Part shown: positions 51,151 to 60,928 of the stretch, piece after piece
Position numbering within the stretch: position 1 is the stretch's first letter
Layout of the letters: each line of letters begins with the position of its first letter
Origin: Paractinoplanes aksuensis
GTDB taxonomy: Bacteria > Actinomycetota > Actinomycetes > Mycobacteriales > Micromonosporaceae
Assembly (NCBI RefSeq): GCF_024137025.1
Contig: NZ_JAMYJR010000023.1
Location: 185,231 to 249,230 of the forward strand
Direction of reading: 5' to 3'
Length of the DNA: 64,000 bases
Notes under the pieces: generated by a model
Told to the model about the DNA's origin: nothing
The model's input: only the letters and a program-made list of their open reading frames with translations
Database searches by the model: none
Position numbers and translations under genes: made by a program

Positions 51151-52254
51151 GTGAAAGTCGTGCCGAGCGCGGCGTACACCTGGCGGGACGGGGCCCTGGC
51201 CCTGTCGGTGCTGATCGTGCTCGCGTTCGACGCGGTCTTTAGCGACCTGACCTGGCGACCGGTCGCCGTCGCCTTCGGTTGCGGTCTCGCGGTGGCCGTG
51301 CTGCTCCGGCGGACCCATCCGCTGCCGGCCGTGGTGTTCGCCTTCGGCGGGTTCGCGGCCCTCGACGTCGCGGCGTTCGCCCTGGACACCGAACCCGTGA
51401 CCCTGAACAGCGGCTGGGTCGTGCTCGTGCTGGCCTACTCGCTGCTACGCCGGCGGACCGGCCGCGAGGTGGTCGTCGGAGTGACGGTCATTGCGGTGGC
51501 CCTGACCGCCATCGTCGGCGTCGACTTCCCCGGGGTGGCCGACACGACCGCCGGGATCGCCCTGGTGCTGCTGGCCGGTGCCCTCGGCGCGTCCATGCGC
51601 TACCGGGCCGTCGCCCGCAAACAGTTGGTCGTGCAGGCCAAGCTGCAGGAACGCGAGCAACTGGCCCGGGAGCTGCACGACACGGTGGCCCACCACGTCA
51701 CCGCGATCGCGATCCAGGCCCAGGCCGGCCTGGTCCTGGCCCGGTCCTCGTCGCTCAGCGGGGCGACGGAGGCGCTCGAGGCCATCGATCGCGAGGCGGC
51801 CCGCACCCTGGCCGAGATGCGCGCCATGGTCAGCGCGCTACGCGACCGTCAGCAGCGGCCATCCCTGGTTCCCCAGCGCCGGATCACCGACATCGAGAGT
51901 CTCGCCACCGAGGAACTGCCCGTCAGCGTCGAGCTGCGCGGAGACCTGACCAACCTGCCGCCGGCCGTCGAAGGTGCCCTCTACCGCGTAGCCCAGGAAT
52001 CCATTACGAACGCGCAGCGCCACGCCCAGCAGGCGACCCGGGTCAACGTCGAGTTGACAGCCGACGCCACCGACGTCGACCTGACCGTCAGCGACGACGG
52101 CACCCCCGCCGCCCCGGTCGGTCCGCCCGGCTTCGGGCTGATCGGCATGACCGAACGGGTCACGCTGCTGGGTGGCACGCTCACCGCCGGGCCGAACCCC
52201 GGCCACGGCTGGAGCGTCCGCGTCACCCTCCCCCGCCGAGGCGCCGAAGCATGA
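51151..52254 (+). CDS. NarL-type sensor histidine kinase
   Basis: A 367-residue sensor kinase. Four to five short membrane helices fill residues ~15-150 with almost no outer loops. The HisKA_3 box is A-R-E-L-H-D-T-V-A-H-H-V, and the HATPase contains R-V-A-Q-E-S-I-T-N-A, D-D-G-T-P and G-F-G-L-I-G-M. This is the form of streptomycete DesK/LiaS-type kinases that sense membrane state. The start is GTG at 51151 (GTG at 51160 is possible). Its stop overlaps the regulator ATG by four bases. Confidence 0.92.
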   Translation: MKVVPSAAYTWRDGALALSVLIVLAFDAVFSDLTWRPVAVAFGCGLAVAVLLRRTHPLPAVVFAFGGFAALDVAAFALDTEPVTLNSGWVVLVLAYSLLRRRTGREVVVGVTVIAVALTAIVGVDFPGVADTTAGIALVLLAGALGASMRYRAVARKQLVVQAKLQEREQLARELHDTVAHHVTAIAIQAQAGLVLARSSSLSGATEALEAIDREAARTLAEMRAMVSALRDRQQRPSLVPQRRITDIESLATEELPVSVELRGDLTNLPPAVEGALYRVAQESITNAQRHAQQATRVNVELTADATDVDLTVSDDGTPAAPVGPPGFGLIGMTERVTLLGGTLTAGPNPGHGWSVRVTLPRRGAEA

Positions 52255-52904
52255 CCATTCGCGTCCTCATCGCCGACGACCAGGGCATCGTCCGGGCCGG
52301 GCTGACCACGATCCTCAACGGCCAACCCGGCCTCGAGGTGGTCGGCCAGGCCGCCGACGGCCGCGCGGCCGTCACCCTGGCCCGCCGCCTGCGCCCGGAC
52401 GTGTGCCTGTTCGACATCCGCATGCCCGTCCTGGACGGCATCGAGGCCACCCGCCTGCTGGCCGGCCCCGACGTCGCCGACCCGACCGCCGTCATCGTGA
52501 TCACCACGTTCGACACCGACGAGTACATCTACGGGGCCCTCAAAGCGGGCGCCCGCGGCTTCCTGCTCAAGGGCGCGGAGCCGGACCAGTTGGTCCAGGC
52601 CATCCACGCCGCTGTGCAGGGCGACGCCCTCATCGACCCGGCCGTGACCGCCCGCCTGCTCGCCACGTTCGCCACCAGCGGCCCGGCCGCCGCACCGGCC
52701 CAGCCGCTCGATCCCTTGACCGACCGGGAGGAAGACGTGCTGAGCCGGGTCGCCCGAGGCCGGACCAACGCCGAGATAGCCCACGAGCTGCACATCAGCC
52801 TGAGCACGGTCAAGTTCCATTTGACCGGCCTGACGACCAAGCTCAACGCCCGCAACCGGGTCGAGCTAGCCCTGTGGGCCTATCAGACCAACCGCATCGC
52901 CTGA
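52251..52904 (+). CDS. NarL/LuxR-type response regulator
   Basis: A 217-residue response regulator, partner of the kinase just upstream (ATGA overlap). Receiver: I-A-D-D-Q-G-I-V, phospho-Asp in C-L-F-D-I-R-M-P and F-L-L-K-G. Output: a LuxR helix-turn-helix, L-T-D-R-E-E-D-V-L-S-R-V-A-R-G-R-T-N. Downstream is a convergent LAL-type regulator gene, and the two 3' ends overlap by 39 bases, an unusually long antisense overlap for this window. Confidence 0.93.
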   Translation: MTIRVLIADDQGIVRAGLTTILNGQPGLEVVGQAADGRAAVTLARRLRPDVCLFDIRMPVLDGIEATRLLAGPDVADPTAVIVITTFDTDEYIYGALKAGARGFLLKGAEPDQLVQAIHAAVQGDALIDPAVTARLLATFATSGPAAAPAQPLDPLTDREEDVLSRVARGRTNAEIAHELHISLSTVKFHLTGLTTKLNARNRVELALWAYQTNRIA

Positions 52905-55637
52905 AATGGTCCGTGGCAACGCGTCGCGCAGCTGGCGCCGGGAGGTGACGCCAAGCTTCCCGAACACCTTGCGCAGGTGCCATTCGACGGTGCGCGGGCT
53001 GAGGAACAGCCGCGCCCCGACCTCGGGGTTGGTCAAGCCACTGCGGACCAGTTGGGCGATCTGGCGCTCCTGAGCGGTCAGCTCCACGTCGGCGGCCGCC
53101 GCGGCCGTGCGCCTGCGCACGGTCTCGCCGGTGGCGATGAGCTCCCGGCGCGCCCGCTCGGCGAACCCCTCCATCCCGATGGCCACGAACAGGTCGTACG
53201 CCGTACGCAGATGTTCGCGGGCGTCGGCCCGCCGTCGTTCGCGGCGCAGCCATTCGCCGTAGACCAGGTGGGCCCGGGCCAGTTCGGGCCGCAGGTTGGT
53301 CCGCCCGAGCTTCTCGATCGCCTGGCGGTACAGGTCGTCGGCGTCCGCGCCCTCCGCGACCAGTGCCCGGGTGCGGGCCTCGATCCCCCGCGCGAACGGG
53401 GTGCCGAACGGCTGTGTCTCCTCGACGAGCCGGGCCAGGGCATCGAGCGCCACCTCGGATTCGCCGGCACGAACCGCGGCCTCCACCAGTTCCGGCAGAA
53501 CCCAGGCCGAGAGGTTCGCGTCGAAGAGGTCTCCGTTGGCCCTGATGGCGCGCAGGGCTTCCGGATACCGGGCCAGGCCGTTGTACAGGACGGCTGCCGC
53601 CCAGTTGGCCGCGATGAGCCCCAACCCGAATCCGGCGGCGAGCGAGTTCGTGATCGTGGTCCCGATGATCTCGGCCGCCTCGGCCTCCCGCCCCTGGAGC
53701 GAGAGCAGCCGCAGCTGGGGGTAGGGCGGCATCGGACTGCCGATCGCCTGGGAAACCGTGTCGGCCTCGGCGATGAGGGCCGCCGCGGCCGGGAAGTCTC
53801 CGCTCCAGGACGTGATGAGGCACAACGTCGCGAGGTGGTACGGCAGGTCGGTGAGCACTCCGGCTTCCCGTATGAGGCGGACATGCCGGGCATACATGTC
53901 CCGCATCGCATCGTCGTCCCAGACCGCGCCGGCCACCCCCGCCGCGACCCAGCCCCACTTCACGACGTCGTCCACCGAGATGTCCAGGAGAATCTTGGCG
54001 GCCTCCCGCAATGCGGGCGCGGCGACGGCGCGGCCATCGGTGACCAGCAGCGTCAGACCGTCGAGCAGCAGATCGATCGGTCGCGGGTCCGCTGGCGCGG
54101 GTAGCGCCCTGGCCGCGAATGACACCGCCCGAAGGCTCTCGGGCTGCGCGACTGAGGTCGCCACACCCCACGCCGGCATGAGGACGTCGCGAGCCAGTTG
54201 GTCGTCCGCGGCCGCCAGGCGCTGGGCCGAGGCCAGCAGCAGCTCCGTGGCTTCATGACCGTGACCGGAGGCGAAGGCGACCTGTCCTCGCAACGCCATG
54301 ACCCGCCCCGCGGCAAGCTCGTCCAGTTGCTGCTCGCCAAGGACTTTCAGCAGTCGCCGCACCTCGTCGACGTCGCCGGCCGGAAGGCAGGCCTCGGCCG
54401 CCGCCAGCAGCCGGTCGGTGCGCCGGCGGGGGTCGGCGGTCAGGACGACCGCCCGCCGGAGGAACGCGGCCGCCGCCGCCATCCCGCCCCGGGCCTGGGC
54501 CTGGGCGGCTGATCTCTCCAGTTCGGCGGCGACCTCCTCGTCGGGCCCGGCCGCGGCCGCGGCGAGATGCCAGGCGCGCCTGTCGGCCGCGTCCGGCCGG
54601 TCGGTGACCTCGGCCAGGGCTAGATGAGCGGCCCGGCGGTCGTGCGGCTCAGCCGCCCGGTACACCGCCGAGCGCACCAGCGGGTGCCGGAAGGTGACCC
54701 GTTCCGCGAGGCTCAGCAGACCGTCGGTGTCGTCGGCGGCGGCCGGGAACGGGACGTCGAGCCGATCGGCGGCCCGCCGCACCAGGCCGGGGTCGCCGAC
54801 CGGCTCCGCGGCCGCGATCAGCAGCAGCCGGCGACTCGCGGCCGGCAGTTCCTGGATGCGATGCAGGAAGCTGTCCTCGATGCGGCCGGGGAGCGTGCCG
54901 GCATCGGTCAGGCCGAGCCCGCCCGCCATCTGGGTGGCGGTCAGGCCCCGGGTCAGCTCCACCAGGGCCAGGGGGTTGCCGCCGGTCTCGGCCACGATCC
55001 GGTCGCTGATGTGCCGGTCGAGGCGGGTGAGCGTCACCGCGTTCAGCAACGTGTGCGCGTCGGGCTCGGCCAGGCCGGCCACCTCGAGCTCGGGCAGGCC
55101 GATCAGCTCCGGTCCGGTCCGGCGGGTGGCCAGGATCAGGGCCACCGACTCGGCCAGCAACCGGCGGGCGACGAACCCGATCACCTGGGCCGAGGCCCGG
55201 TCGAGCCACTGCGCGTCGTCGACCAGGCAGAGCAGCGGTTCCTTGGCCGAAGCATCGGCGAACAGGCCGAGCACCGCCAGCCCGACCAGGAAGTTGTCGG
55301 GCGGAGCGCCCTCGCGCAGCCGGAACACGGTCTCGAGGGCGGCCCGCTGAGGCGGCGGCAGCGACGGCAGCCGGTCGAAAAGCGGGGCGCAGAGCTGGTG
55401 CAGCCCGGCGAACGCCAGCTCCATCTCGGACTCCACCCCGGCCGCCCGGAGCATCCGGAAGCCGTTGGCCCGGACTTCCGCGTGGGCCAGCAGGGCGCTC
55501 TTGCCGATTCCCGCCGCGCCGCGCAGCACCAGCACGCGGCTCTCCCCGAGACGCAGCGCGGCGATCATCTCGTCCAACCGGGACTGTTCGGCTTTCCGCC
55601 CGACCAGTCCGGCTCTGCCTGGAATCGGCTGATTCAT
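52866..55637 (-). CDS. LAL-type LuxR regulator with ATPase domain
   Basis: A 923-residue large ATP-binding LuxR regulator. Residues ~10-330 are an AAA-type module with Walker A G-A-A-G-I-G-K-S and Walker B L-L-C-L-V-D-D-A-Q-W-L-D. The central ~500 residues are helical repeats. The C-terminal ~65 residues are a LuxR helix-turn-helix (L-T-A-Q-E-R-Q-I-A-Q-L-V-R-S-G-L-T-N). ATG at 55637 follows GAGGGGG. It is divergent from a short-chain dehydrogenase gene across 162 bases and may control it. The ligand and regulon are unknown. Confidence 0.92.
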   Translation of the reverse strand: MNQPIPGRAGLVGRKAEQSRLDEMIAALRLGESRVLVLRGAAGIGKSALLAHAEVRANGFRMLRAAGVESEMELAFAGLHQLCAPLFDRLPSLPPPQRAALETVFRLREGAPPDNFLVGLAVLGLFADASAKEPLLCLVDDAQWLDRASAQVIGFVARRLLAESVALILATRRTGPELIGLPELEVAGLAEPDAHTLLNAVTLTRLDRHISDRIVAETGGNPLALVELTRGLTATQMAGGLGLTDAGTLPGRIEDSFLHRIQELPAASRRLLLIAAAEPVGDPGLVRRAADRLDVPFPAAADDTDGLLSLAERVTFRHPLVRSAVYRAAEPHDRRAAHLALAEVTDRPDAADRRAWHLAAAAAGPDEEVAAELERSAAQAQARGGMAAAAAFLRRAVVLTADPRRRTDRLLAAAEACLPAGDVDEVRRLLKVLGEQQLDELAAGRVMALRGQVAFASGHGHEATELLLASAQRLAAADDQLARDVLMPAWGVATSVAQPESLRAVSFAARALPAPADPRPIDLLLDGLTLLVTDGRAVAAPALREAAKILLDISVDDVVKWGWVAAGVAGAVWDDDAMRDMYARHVRLIREAGVLTDLPYHLATLCLITSWSGDFPAAAALIAEADTVSQAIGSPMPPYPQLRLLSLQGREAEAAEIIGTTITNSLAAGFGLGLIAANWAAAVLYNGLARYPEALRAIRANGDLFDANLSAWVLPELVEAAVRAGESEVALDALARLVEETQPFGTPFARGIEARTRALVAEGADADDLYRQAIEKLGRTNLRPELARAHLVYGEWLRRERRRADAREHLRTAYDLFVAIGMEGFAERARRELIATGETVRRRTAAAAADVELTAQERQIAQLVRSGLTNPEVGARLFLSPRTVEWHLRKVFGKLGVTSRRQLRDALPRTISGDAVGLIGPQG

Positions 55638-55799
55638 CGTTCCCCCTCGAACCGCCCAGCCCATGATGACCGCGTCCTCATGGTGGAGGTCAACACCTTT
55701 CGGCCGACGGTGACCAGTGACTCTCCCTGGTTCGGCCGGTCACCCGCCTGAGCGATCCTGTTCCCGCGCGCGGACCACGACTCGAAGAAGAGGCACAAC

Positions 55800-56558
55800 A
55801 TGGACGCCACACCACTGTCCGGAACGGTCGCGCTGGTCACCGGCGCCAGCAGTGGCATCGGCGCCGCCACCGGCCGCCGCCTGGCCGCCGAGGGCGCGGC
55901 GGTGGCCCTGGTCGCCGACCGCCGCGACCGGTTGAACCGCTTGGTCGCGGACCTCGGCGGCCGGGCGGAGGCGTTCGAGGCCGACATCACCGACCCCGAG
56001 CAGGCGTACCAGGCCGTCCTGGACACGGTCGAGCGGTTCCAGCGGCTCGACATGCTGGTCAACAACGCCGGCGTGATGCTGCTGGGTACCGCGCTGCACG
56101 CGACGCTCGACGAGTGGGACCGCATGGTCGCCCTGAACGTCCGCGCGCTGCTGCACGTGACCCACGCCGCCGTCCCGTACCTGATCGACGCCGCCTCCAC
56201 CTCCGAACGGCAGGTTGCCGACATCGTCAACATCGGTTCCACCAGCGGCCGGGTCGCCCAACCAGCGACCAGCGTCTACAACCTGACCAGGTTCGGTCTC
56301 AACGGCTTCACCGAGGCGCTGCGCCAGGAGCTGCGGGGAGAACGGGTGCGGGTCAGCGTGGTGGAACCCGGCACGGCGCCGACCGAGCTGGCCGGTCATC
56401 TGGACGACGACATCCGGGAGACGGCGCTGGGACAGATCAGCGACCTCGAGCCGCTGCCTCCCACCGACGTCGCGGACGCGGTCGCCTACATCGTCCTGCG
56501 CGGGCGACGGGTGGCGGTCAACCAGATCATGCTGCGAGCCGCCGACCAGACCTGGTGA
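55800..56558 (+). CDS. short-chain dehydrogenase/reductase with Lys-to-Arg change at the active site
   Basis: A 252-residue classical SDR. The cofactor motif is T-G-A-S-S-G-I-G, N-N-A-G-V is intact, and the active-site Ser is in I-G-S-T-S-G-R (147 or 149) with Tyr160. The lysine of Y-x-x-x-K, which lowers the Tyr pKa and binds the nicotinamide ribose, is Arg164 here (codon AGG at 56289-56291, one transition from AAG). The rest of the fold is complete, so the protein may be impaired, slow, or used for something else. ATG at 55800. It lies between a LAL regulator and a two-component system. Confidence 0.9.
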   Translation: MDATPLSGTVALVTGASSGIGAATGRRLAAEGAAVALVADRRDRLNRLVADLGGRAEAFEADITDPEQAYQAVLDTVERFQRLDMLVNNAGVMLLGTALHATLDEWDRMVALNVRALLHVTHAAVPYLIDAASTSERQVADIVNIGSTSGRVAQPATSVYNLTRFGLNGFTEALRQELRGERVRVSVVEPGTAPTELAGHLDDDIRETALGQISDLEPLPPTDVADAVAYIVLRGRRVAVNQIMLRAADQTW

Positions 56559-56641
56559 CGCCCGGCCGCGGCGACTCTAATACTGGCTTCAGGTTGATCG
56601 GGAAGGATCGGCAGCAAAGCGCCGATGGGAAGGGGGCCGGA

Positions 56642-57334
56642 GTGCGGATCCTGATCGCCGATGATGACGCGGCCATCCGGGGGTCGCTGGAGCGGGTGCT
56701 CCAGGTCGAGGGGTACGACACCAGTACCGTCGCCAACGGTCTGGCCGTGCTGGAGGAAGTCGGCGGGGGCGGCGGTGACCCGCTTGATCTGCTGATCCTC
56801 GACGTGATGATGCCTCGCCTGGGTGGGTTGGAGACCTGCCGGCGGTTGCGAGCGTCAGGTCAGGACCTGCCGGTGCTGATGCTGACCGCCCGCGATCAGG
56901 TCTCCGATCGGGTCACGGGGCTGGACGCGGGCGCCGACGACTACCTGTCCAAGCCGTTCGCCACCGAGGAGTTGCTGGCCCGGGTGCGCGCCCTGCTGCG
57001 CCGGCGGGCTCCGGCCGACGAGGAGTCGCAGATCCTTGCGTACGCCGATGTCCGGCTCGATCCCGACCGGTTCGAGGCCTGGCGGGGCGGGCGGCCGCTG
57101 CGCCTGACCCGGACCGAGTTCTCGCTGCTGCAGGTTCTCGTGCGCAACGCCACCCGGGTCCTGACCCGCGACGCGCTGTTCGAGGCGATCTGGGGCTTCG
57201 ACATGAGCACCACCGCCAACAACCTCCAGGTGTACGTGAGCTATCTGCGCCGCAAGATGGAGGCCGAGGGTGAGCCGCGGTTGATCTACACGTTGCGCGG
57301 ACTGGGATACACGTTGCGCGAGACTCCCCCGTGA
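56642..57334 (+). CDS. OmpR-type response regulator (MprA/TcrA-like)
   Basis: A 230-residue response regulator. The receiver has I-A-D-D-D-A, phospho-Asp in L-L-I-L-D-V-M-M-P and Y-L-S-K-P-F. The output is a winged helix with F-S-L-L-Q-V-L-V-R-N, the recognition block T-T-A-N-N-L-Q-V-Y-V-S-Y-L-R-R-K, and L-R-G-L-G-Y-T-L-R. GTG at 56642 follows AAGGGGG; the frame is open upstream in non-coding sequence. Its TGA overlaps the start of the kinase gene. The closeness of an MMPL transporter gene recalls mycobacterial MprAB-type arrangements, but the link is only positional. Confidence 0.93.
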   Translation: MRILIADDDAAIRGSLERVLQVEGYDTSTVANGLAVLEEVGGGGGDPLDLLILDVMMPRLGGLETCRRLRASGQDLPVLMLTARDQVSDRVTGLDAGADDYLSKPFATEELLARVRALLRRRAPADEESQILAYADVRLDPDRFEAWRGGRPLRLTRTEFSLLQVLVRNATRVLTRDALFEAIWGFDMSTTANNLQVYVSYLRRKMEAEGEPRLIYTLRGLGYTLRETPP

Positions 57335-58728
57335 ACCGGCGCGCCCGATGGTGGCGCCGGCAATCCCTGCGGACCCGGATGACGGTGATCGCGGCGACGG
57401 CCATCGCGGTCAGCCTGTTCGTCGCTTTCCAGGTGGCCGACGAACTGCTGGGCTCCGAGCTGCGGGACAACGCCGAGAATCAGCTCCGCGCCGACGCCCT
57501 CTTCCTGGCGACGTACGCGGAACGCCCCGGCCCGGCCCGGATTCAGCTGCCGCCGTATCCCGGATCCGGTCGGCTGGTGCGGGTCATCGGGCCCGACGGT
57601 TCGACCCGGACGCCGGCCGGCCAACCCGCATTGCCTCCCGCCAGCGAGCAGGCCCGGCGGGTCGCGCAGGGCGCGTCAGCGGACCTGATGGAGTCGAAGG
57701 ACGGCGACGAGGACGGCTACCACATCTACACGCGGCGAACGGGCGACGGCGCGATCCAGGTGGCCCGCGTGGCCGACGACAGCCCGGTCAACCAGTTCGG
57801 GTTCGGCCTGCTGGTGATCGGGCTGTTCTGCGTGGCCGGCGGCGCCCTGGTCGGGCGGGCCGTGGCCCGGACCGGGCTGGCTCCGATCGACCGGCTGACC
57901 GCGGCCGCGGTCCGGGTCGCGCGTACCCGGGAACTCGACGCCGACATCCCGGACGAGGGCGGCGGGGAGATCCGGCGGCTGGTCCAGGCGATCAACGACA
58001 TGCTGGCCGCGCTCCGGGACTCGCGCCAGGCCCAGCGGCTGCTCGCCGAGGACGCCGCCCACGAACTCAAGACGCCGCTGACCAGCCTGCGCCTCAACAT
58101 CGAGCTGCTGGTGCGGCTCGACCGGCGTGGCACCCTCGACACCGCCCTCCCGGCGGAGAGCCGCAGCCGGTTGCTCGACGATCTCGGCGCCCAGGTGGCC
58201 GAGTTGAGCCTGCTGGCCGCCGAGCTGACCGACCTGGCCCGCGGTGACGTCAGCGACGAGAGCACCGAGACGCTCGACCTGGCCGACGTCGTGGTGGCCG
58301 CCGCGGCCCAGGCGCGTTCCCGCCGGCCCGACCTCGAGGTCGCGCTCGACGTGACCTCGGTGTGGGTGAGCGGGCGGCCCGCCGCACTGCAGCGGGCTGC
58401 GCTCAACCTTGTCGACAACGCCGGCAAGTGGTCCCCCGCGGATCAGCCGGTCGAGGTCCGGCTGCGGGCCGAGGGCACGTCGGCGGTGCTCGAGGTCGAC
58501 GACGCCGGGCCGGGCATCGACGCCGCCGACGTGCCACGGGTGTTCGACCGGTTCTACCGGGCCGACAGCGCCCGGGCGTTGCCGGGATCCGGCCTCGGGC
58601 TGTCGATCGTGCAGCGGGTCGTCCAGGCCCACGGCGGCCGGGTCACCGTCGCCCGTTCCGGCCGCGGCGGCGCGCTGCTCCGGGTCGTCCTTCCGATCCC
58701 GTCCGCGCGGCTCACCGCCGCACCATGA
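57331..58728 (+). CDS. sensor histidine kinase, HAMP type
   Basis: A 465-residue membrane kinase: helix 1 (~15-38), an outer domain of ~110 residues rich in polar residues, helix 2 (~155-175), HAMP, then the HisKA box D-A-A-H-E-L-K-T-P-L-T-S-L and an HATPase with N-L-V-D-N-A-G-K-W, D-D-A-G-P-G-I and G-S-G-L-G-L-S-I. It partners with the upstream regulator (GTGA overlap). The outer domain is the likely sensor. The 3' end overlaps the convergent MMPL transporter gene by 17 bases. Confidence 0.93.
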   Translation: MNRRARWWRRQSLRTRMTVIAATAIAVSLFVAFQVADELLGSELRDNAENQLRADALFLATYAERPGPARIQLPPYPGSGRLVRVIGPDGSTRTPAGQPALPPASEQARRVAQGASADLMESKDGDEDGYHIYTRRTGDGAIQVARVADDSPVNQFGFGLLVIGLFCVAGGALVGRAVARTGLAPIDRLTAAAVRVARTRELDADIPDEGGGEIRRLVQAINDMLAALRDSRQAQRLLAEDAAHELKTPLTSLRLNIELLVRLDRRGTLDTALPAESRSRLLDDLGAQVAELSLLAAELTDLARGDVSDESTETLDLADVVVAAAAQARSRRPDLEVALDVTSVWVSGRPAALQRAALNLVDNAGKWSPADQPVEVRLRAEGTSAVLEVDDAGPGIDAADVPRVFDRFYRADSARALPGSGLGLSIVQRVVQAHGGRVTVARSGRGGALLRVVLPIPSARLTAAP

Positions 58729-60823
58729 GCTCTTTGTCGTCGGCGAGCGGCTGTGGCCTCTCCGCCGGCCGGGACAAGCGGCTCGGCCACCACATCCGCC
58801 GGCCGATCAGCAGGGTGAGGGCGGGCACCAGCACCGACCGCACCAGCAGGGCGTCGAGCAGCACGCCGAAGGCGACCAGGAACCCGACCTCGATCAGCAT
58901 CACCAGCGGAAGTGAGACGAGGACCGCGAAGGTGGCGGCCAGAACCAGGCCGGCCGAGGTGATGACGCCGCCGGTGGCCGAGAGGGCTTTGAGCATGCCC
59001 TCGCGGGTGCCGAGACGCACAGTCTCCTCCCGGGCCCGGCTGGCCAGGAAGATGTTGTAGTCGACGCCGAGCGCCACCAGGAACAGGAAGGCCAGTAGCG
59101 GAACCGAATAGTCGATGCCCTTGAACCCGAGGATGGTCTCGAAGACGAACACGCTGCCGCCGAAGGCCGCGGCGAACGAGACGATCACGGTGGCCATCAG
59201 GATCAGCGGGGCCACGATCGCGCGCAGCAGCAGCCCGAGGACGATCAGGACGACGGCGAGCACCAGCGGGATCACCAGCTTCTCGTCGCGGCCGGTGGTC
59301 GCCTCGGTGTCGAGGTTCTCCGCGCTCGGCCCGCCGACGATCGCCTCCGCCCCGCTCACCGCGTGCACGGCGGTGCGGACCCGCTTGATGGTGTCGTACT
59401 CGGCAAGGGTGTCCGGCGCGTCGGTCGGGAACACGGAGATGTCGGCCCAGCCTTGGACGGTCCGGCCCGGTTCGGCCTGCGCGACGCCGGGAGTGCGCTT
59501 GACGACGTCGAGAATCTGTTTCTGGTACGCCGGTCGCGTGTAGATGGTTATCGGCTGGCCGCCGAGCTCCGGAAAGTGCTGGCGCAGAACGGTGAAACCG
59601 GTGACCGACTCCGGCGCGGACAAGAACTGGTCCTGCTCCCGCAGGGCACCGGTGTTACCCGCCAGCCCGATGGCGAGTACGCCGAGGACTCCGAACGAAC
59701 CGAGCGTCGCCACCCACCGGCCGCGGCTGATGGCGGCGCCGAGCCGGCCCCACAGTCCCGGCCGCTCGGTCACCACCGTGCTGAACCGCGGGATGGCCGG
59801 CCAGAAGATCCGGCGGCCGAGCACCACGAGCACGGCCGGGAACAGGGTCAGCATGGCCACCAGCGCACACAGGATGCCGGCCGCGCCGATCGGACCGAGC
59901 CCGCTGATGCTGTTCAGGTCCGCGACCAGCAGGCAGAGCAGACCGGCGATCACGGTGGCCGCGGACGCGACGATGGCCGGCGCCGCGCCGCGCAGCGCGT
60001 GCACCATCGCGACCCGGACGTTCTCGTGGTGGTGCAGCGCCTCCCGATAGCGGGCGATGAGCAACAGCGCGTAGTCCGTGCCGACGCCGAACACCAGGAT
60101 CGTCAGCAGCGCCGAGTTCTGGTTGTCGACCACGATGCCGAAGCCCTTGACGAGCAGGTAGACGGTCGCCATCGACGTCAGGGCGGCCACGCCCACGACC
60201 ACCAGCGGGACGAACCACAACACCGGGCTGCGGTAGGTGAGGACGAGCAGGACCGTGACCACGATGACCGTGGTGAGGAAGACCTGCAGGTCGATGCCGT
60301 CGAAGACGGCGTCCAGGTCGCCGTCGACAGCGGCCGGGCCGGTCACCGCGAGTTCCAGGCCGGTGGGCCGGTCCTTCGCGGCGTCCCGCAACGGGCCGAC
60401 GAGCTCCTCCGGCGGGCCGTAGGTCGTGCTCAGGTCGAGAGTGAACATCATCGCCTGGCCGTTGGTGGACGGCCTGATCGAGGGACCGTCGTCATCCTCT
60501 TCGCCGGCCGTCCCCGTCGTCGGCGGGTACCGCTTGGCCAGGGTGTCGTAGTGGCGTTCGACGGTGGCGCGGTCGGCGTAGGTCAAGCCGCCGGCCCGGT
60601 GGTACACGAAGACGAACGTGTTGTCCTCCGCGCCGGGAAGACTCTCCTCCAGCATCGCCACCTTGGTTGACTCGGCACTGGCGGGCAGGGCGTCCACGGC
60701 TTTGTCGGTGGTGACCGAGCTCAACTTTCCGCTCAACGGCACCATCACCGCCGCCAGAGTCATCCACAAGCCGATCACCAACCACGGCACCCACCGGCCG
60801 GGCGGCTTCACGTTGCTTGACAT
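58712..60823 (-). CDS. MMPL/RND-family transporter
   Basis: A 703-residue MMPL transporter with the family's two repeats: a first helix (~12-32), an outer domain of ~150 residues, five helices (~180-330), and a second outer domain followed by five helices near the C-terminus. Signatures are G-V-G-T-D-Y-A-L-L-L-I-A-R-Y-R and its counterpart A-L-G-V-D-Y-N-I-F-L-A-S-R, holding the two proton-relay Asp residues. These proteins export lipids or hydrophobic compounds by proton exchange. ATG at 60823 follows AGGAGG by six bases; a TTG one codon earlier is also open. Confidence 0.92.
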   Translation of the reverse strand: MSSNVKPPGRWVPWLVIGLWMTLAAVMVPLSGKLSSVTTDKAVDALPASAESTKVAMLEESLPGAEDNTFVFVYHRAGGLTYADRATVERHYDTLAKRYPPTTGTAGEEDDDGPSIRPSTNGQAMMFTLDLSTTYGPPEELVGPLRDAAKDRPTGLELAVTGPAAVDGDLDAVFDGIDLQVFLTTVIVVTVLLVLTYRSPVLWFVPLVVVGVAALTSMATVYLLVKGFGIVVDNQNSALLTILVFGVGTDYALLLIARYREALHHHENVRVAMVHALRGAAPAIVASAATVIAGLLCLLVADLNSISGLGPIGAAGILCALVAMLTLFPAVLVVLGRRIFWPAIPRFSTVVTERPGLWGRLGAAISRGRWVATLGSFGVLGVLAIGLAGNTGALREQDQFLSAPESVTGFTVLRQHFPELGGQPITIYTRPAYQKQILDVVKRTPGVAQAEPGRTVQGWADISVFPTDAPDTLAEYDTIKRVRTAVHAVSGAEAIVGGPSAENLDTEATTGRDEKLVIPLVLAVVLIVLGLLLRAIVAPLILMATVIVSFAAAFGGSVFVFETILGFKGIDYSVPLLAFLFLVALGVDYNIFLASRAREETVRLGTREGMLKALSATGGVITSAGLVLAATFAVLVSLPLVMLIEVGFLVAFGVLLDALLVRSVLVPALTLLIGRRMWWPSRLSRPAERPQPLADDKELMVRR

Positions 60824-60928
60824 CAATGGCCTCCTACATCGCTCGTCCGAGGCCGATTTCGTACCGAGCGAATCTGAGACGATCGTTAATCCGGTGCTCA
60901 GGCACGCCTCAGGAAGACCGCGGGGCCG

